Below, piece by piece: positions 8,501 to 9,322 of a stretch of 9,322 nucleotides of DNA. The stretch lies in assembly GCA_002414905.1 (NCBI GenBank), contig DIAY01000037.1, forward strand, positions 1 through 9,322. Direction: 5' to 3'. Below the pieces are notes generated by a model. The model ran no database searches, was not told where the DNA came from, and was given only the letters and a program-made list of their open reading frames with translations. Within the stretch, counting starts at the first letter, position 1. Each line of letters opens with the position of its first letter. This DNA comes from Holophagales bacterium UBA5066. GTDB taxonomy: Bacteria > Acidobacteriota > Thermoanaerobaculia > UBA5066. The translations under genes and the position numbers were made by a program.

Positions 8501-8654
8501 GCCCGCCCGGCGTCACACCGAAGGCTGGCTCGAGGCGGCCCCGGCCTGCCGGCGCCGCAGCTGCTCCGGCCGCCCCGAGGGCGAGGAGGAGTGCGGCGCC
8601 GGAGCGAAGAGCGGCGAGGGCGCCGGCCCGGAGCGGGACGAGATGGAACGGCAC
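5532..8654 (-). CDS. Large exported protein of unknown function, beta-rich N-terminus plus helical-repeat C-terminus
   Basis: This gene is not recognised as a named family. From a GTG at 8654 it encodes 1040 residues. An N-terminal signal peptide is clear (arginines at 9 and 17, hydrophobic AALLLALGAAG, then AAAAPA around 31-36). Residues about 40-330 are beta-rich with repeated short strands and turns such as GGQVWTVEP, DGSVRS, DEVWLLRRG and DGGLLGLDG, like a divergent beta-propeller. From about 345 to the end the sequence is Ala/Leu-rich amphipathic helices in tandem, resembling HEAT/armadillo-type alpha-solenoid repeats (for example around 390-470 and 850-990). Nine cysteines are spread along the mature part, including CPAC at 891-894, which may form disulfides in an oxidising compartment. 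No catalytic motif, lipobox or C-terminal anchor was seen. The start is uncertain: a TTG at 8699 is in frame 15 codons upstream, but neither has a good SD. GTG is preferred because it gives a normal-length signal peptide and leaves room for a promoter before divergent aceB. A scaffold or binding role in the envelope is only a guess. Confidence 0.85.
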   Translation of the reverse strand: MPFHLVPLRAGALAALRSGAALLLALGAAGAAAAPAGRGRLEPAFGVTPGGQVWTVEPQARRLVLRDLEGSERAVFPLGDEGHVLGVTDSGARVTAPTPDGFRRGLATRGEERTVEVRYVFRFPDGSVRSTAATTALRGSEPAFFGDEVWLLRRGGGSWNVFRVAPDGETRVATVPEASVKKRVGRPSGPRLFAGVGGITVLFPGARGDAAVRLDRPAVLYVPDPLDACGERRARLVLPHAEGVLFVSVRTAPWSDEAHDGEPLAVAEVVDDSGRLLRSGALGPWNEVFPLPDGGLLGLDGRESARFDDRFTEVSRTVMPLEEGSDPAAAARVVEQLRRMERLGPRATGVDWAELALLPGAPVSKYLDRAIADPAGALERLGRVADGEPAVLEAAKALAILLGALRPDARHAVLSQLRERVEDGGPVWLRRVAARAFLSASPADAPAWALPAVAEAIASGADSGDVPLADEAFTLELAELVTAVDRARIDRIVRERPEVADGLLAGNLEEALSGSFDELRFHAPAGRFARTLLDCAAGPPTASGLLALARVSEAALEASPSPAGLARGDAGADEAVEVRGGLAATLLAAQGSPDAGLRASAMALGPLVGLPLDAVRFRDDVLRRPHLAAFGFLGLVADRALPPRTWTGLFTELFFSARAASRDPSGCALSGLPVLQAEGESSLDRYCNLFAIVQFAALDLGDDEDPGFVSRQRIGLLGEFARSASAPPELRLELKLGRALRGTASEDEVAEILAERELAPVFRRVILGKLPSGSVRLAATLERELSSGRVAAPERGAWLDALARLDPAAGDRVAAEAWTRGLVPLGVDDGDASAYARALDPERVRSSEPLRAALRRARDLPAANLEAAVALARVADPGSASALVTALLETCPACQPPDSLAALFGPLGEEGLDALARLAEATLPFGVSPLEALFELNGTRARELAQAQLTAALARGCAPEPLLPVLLANGIDPFPELLAALQERGCDRARMKPGEPVAAGIARAAATETGQAARRALQAAGSPSCRAALASLLGIDPEDE

Positions 8655-8760
8655 GAGTGGATGAGAGCATAGGCGCCGGGTCGTCGCGGCGTGCCGCAAC
8701 GCGGCGTAAGACCGTAAACTTCGAGTCCGGCCCCGAACGTCCGAGGCTCAGGAGGCCACC
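8655..8760. promoter_or_regulatory. Divergent intergenic region with candidate promoters
   Basis: This 106-bp gap separates the minus-strand exported-protein gene from plus-strand aceB. The only AT-richer patch is about 8707-8724. It includes TAAACT (8715-8720), a 4/6 match to a sigma-70 -10 box that would sit about 40 nt before aceB; the -35 spacing position is a poor match. On the minus strand the same patch could serve the other gene. Both transcripts must arise here or further inside the neighbouring genes, so shared control is possible. No clear operator palindrome was recognised. Confidence 0.3.
8750..8755 (+). promoter_or_regulatory. Shine-Dalgarno of aceB
   Basis: AGGAGG ends 5 nt before the GTG at 8761 and supports GTG as the malate synthase start codon. 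Confidence 0.8.
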
Positions 8761-9322
8761 GTGCCCGAAAACGACGCCATCGTCGCCCTCGCCAAGGAAG
8801 GGATCGAGGTTCTCGGTCCGATCGGCCCTCACTACGACGAGATCCTGACCCCGGAGGCGCTCCGCTTCGTCGCCTCCCTCCAGCGCGAGTTCGGTGCGCA
8901 GCGCGAGGACCTCCTCGGCCGGCGCGTCGAGGCGCAGAAGCGGATCGACTCCGGAATCCTCCCCGACTTCCTCCCGGAGACGGAGGGGATCCGGAAAGGC
9001 GACTGGAAGGTCGCGCCGATCCCACTGGGGCTGGAGGACCGGCGCGTCGAGATCACCGGCCCCGTGGACCGGAAGATGGTCATCAACGCCCTCAACTCGG
9101 GGGCGAGCGTCTTCCTCGCCGACTTCGAGGACGCCAACTCGCCGACCTGGGCCAACTGCGTCGAAGGGCAGCTCAACCTCCGCGACGCCGTCGACGGGAC
9201 GATCGACTACCGCGCCCCCGAGACGGGTAAGGAGTACCGGCTGAACGAGAAGACCGCGATCCTCTTCGTGAGGCCGCGCGGCTGGCACCTCCTCGAGAAG
9301 CACCTCCTCGTCGACGGCAAGC
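8761..9322 (+). CDS. aceB: Malate synthase A, N-terminal 187 codons (runs off the right edge)
   Basis: Malate synthase condenses acetyl-CoA with glyoxylate to give malate and CoA. It is the second step of the cytoplasmic glyoxylate shunt, which lets cells grow on acetate or fatty acids. The visible N-terminal third matches the A-type enzyme: ITGPVDRKMVINALNSGA around residues 98-115, DFEDANSPTW at 121-130, GQLNLRDAV near 140, and VRPRGWHLLEKH from residue 170, whose RPRG arginine belongs to the glyoxylate-binding active site in this family. A-type enzymes are about 530 residues, so roughly two-thirds, including the GLNxGxWDY signature and the catalytic aspartate, lies beyond the window. The GTG start is supported by AGGAGG 5 nt upstream. 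No signal peptide is present. It is transcribed divergently from the exported-protein gene. Isocitrate lyase (aceA) is a frequent neighbour and might lie downstream, but this cannot be seen. Confidence 0.95.
   Translation, partial: MPENDAIVALAKEGIEVLGPIGPHYDEILTPEALRFVASLQREFGAQREDLLGRRVEAQKRIDSGILPDFLPETEGIRKGDWKVAPIPLGLEDRRVEITGPVDRKMVINALNSGASVFLADFEDANSPTWANCVEGQLNLRDAVDGTIDYRAPETGKEYRLNEKTAILFVRPRGWHLLEKHLLVDGK

Noticed and set aside
5811..8672. Long plus-strand frames at 5811-7112 and 7422-8672
   Set aside because: Both are codon-aligned antisense shadows of the minus-strand exported-protein gene, with no SD or recognisable domain.
7888..9303. 471-codon minus-strand frame opposite aceB
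   Set aside because: The plus strand over 8761-9322 encodes unmistakable malate synthase motifs; the opposite frame is a high-GC shadow.
1..9322. tRNA, rRNA, CRISPR, phage or insertion-sequence content
   Set aside because: Nearly all bases are covered by four genes; no tandem repeat-spacer pattern, cloverleaf, transposase or terminal inverted repeats of an element were seen.

Overview
This is a GC-rich bacterial fragment (roughly two-thirds G+C) from a sequencing contig. Its first 19 bases are an exact copy of the Tn5/Nextera mosaic-end adapter, so genomic sequence begins at about base 20 and the left edge is an assembly end. No RNA gene, CRISPR array, insertion sequence or integrase was seen. 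The gene content (a secreted S9 peptidase, a secreted multi-Asp-box propeller protein, malate synthase A) and the base composition would fit a Gram-negative heterotroph such as an Acidobacteriota member, but that placement is an inference with low certainty.

Layout: three minus-strand genes fill most of the window, read right to left. (1) 8654-5532 encodes a 1040-residue exported protein of unknown function, with a beta-rich N-terminal part and a long helical-repeat C-terminal part. (2) 5436-2683 encodes a 917-residue secreted S9 prolyl-oligopeptidase-type peptidase with a complete catalytic triad and an extra C-terminal domain of about 230 residues. (3) 2629-20 encodes an exported BNR/Asp-box (VPS10/sortilin-like) beta-propeller protein that is cut off by the contig end after 870 codons. 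A divergent plus-strand gene at 8761 runs off the right edge and is malate synthase A (aceB), the glyoxylate-shunt enzyme.

The three minus-strand products all carry apparent signal peptides, so the unit looks like an envelope or extracellular group, with peptide hydrolysis as the only assignable chemistry. The 95 bp between genes 1 and 2 hold a GC-rich 8-bp hairpin and a strong ribosome binding site. The 53 bp between genes 2 and 3 hold a perfect 17-bp inverted repeat whose 3' arm contains the whole Shine-Dalgarno sequence of gene 3. This is the most unusual non-coding structure in the window. The divergent gap next to aceB probably carries both promoters, but no strong consensus is visible.

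No clear novel multi-gene system was found. The points most worth follow-up are the SD-sequestering hairpin, the unassigned 1040-residue exported protein, the S9 peptidase's C-terminal extension, and the adapter remnant, which adds artificial residues to any protein predicted through the left edge.
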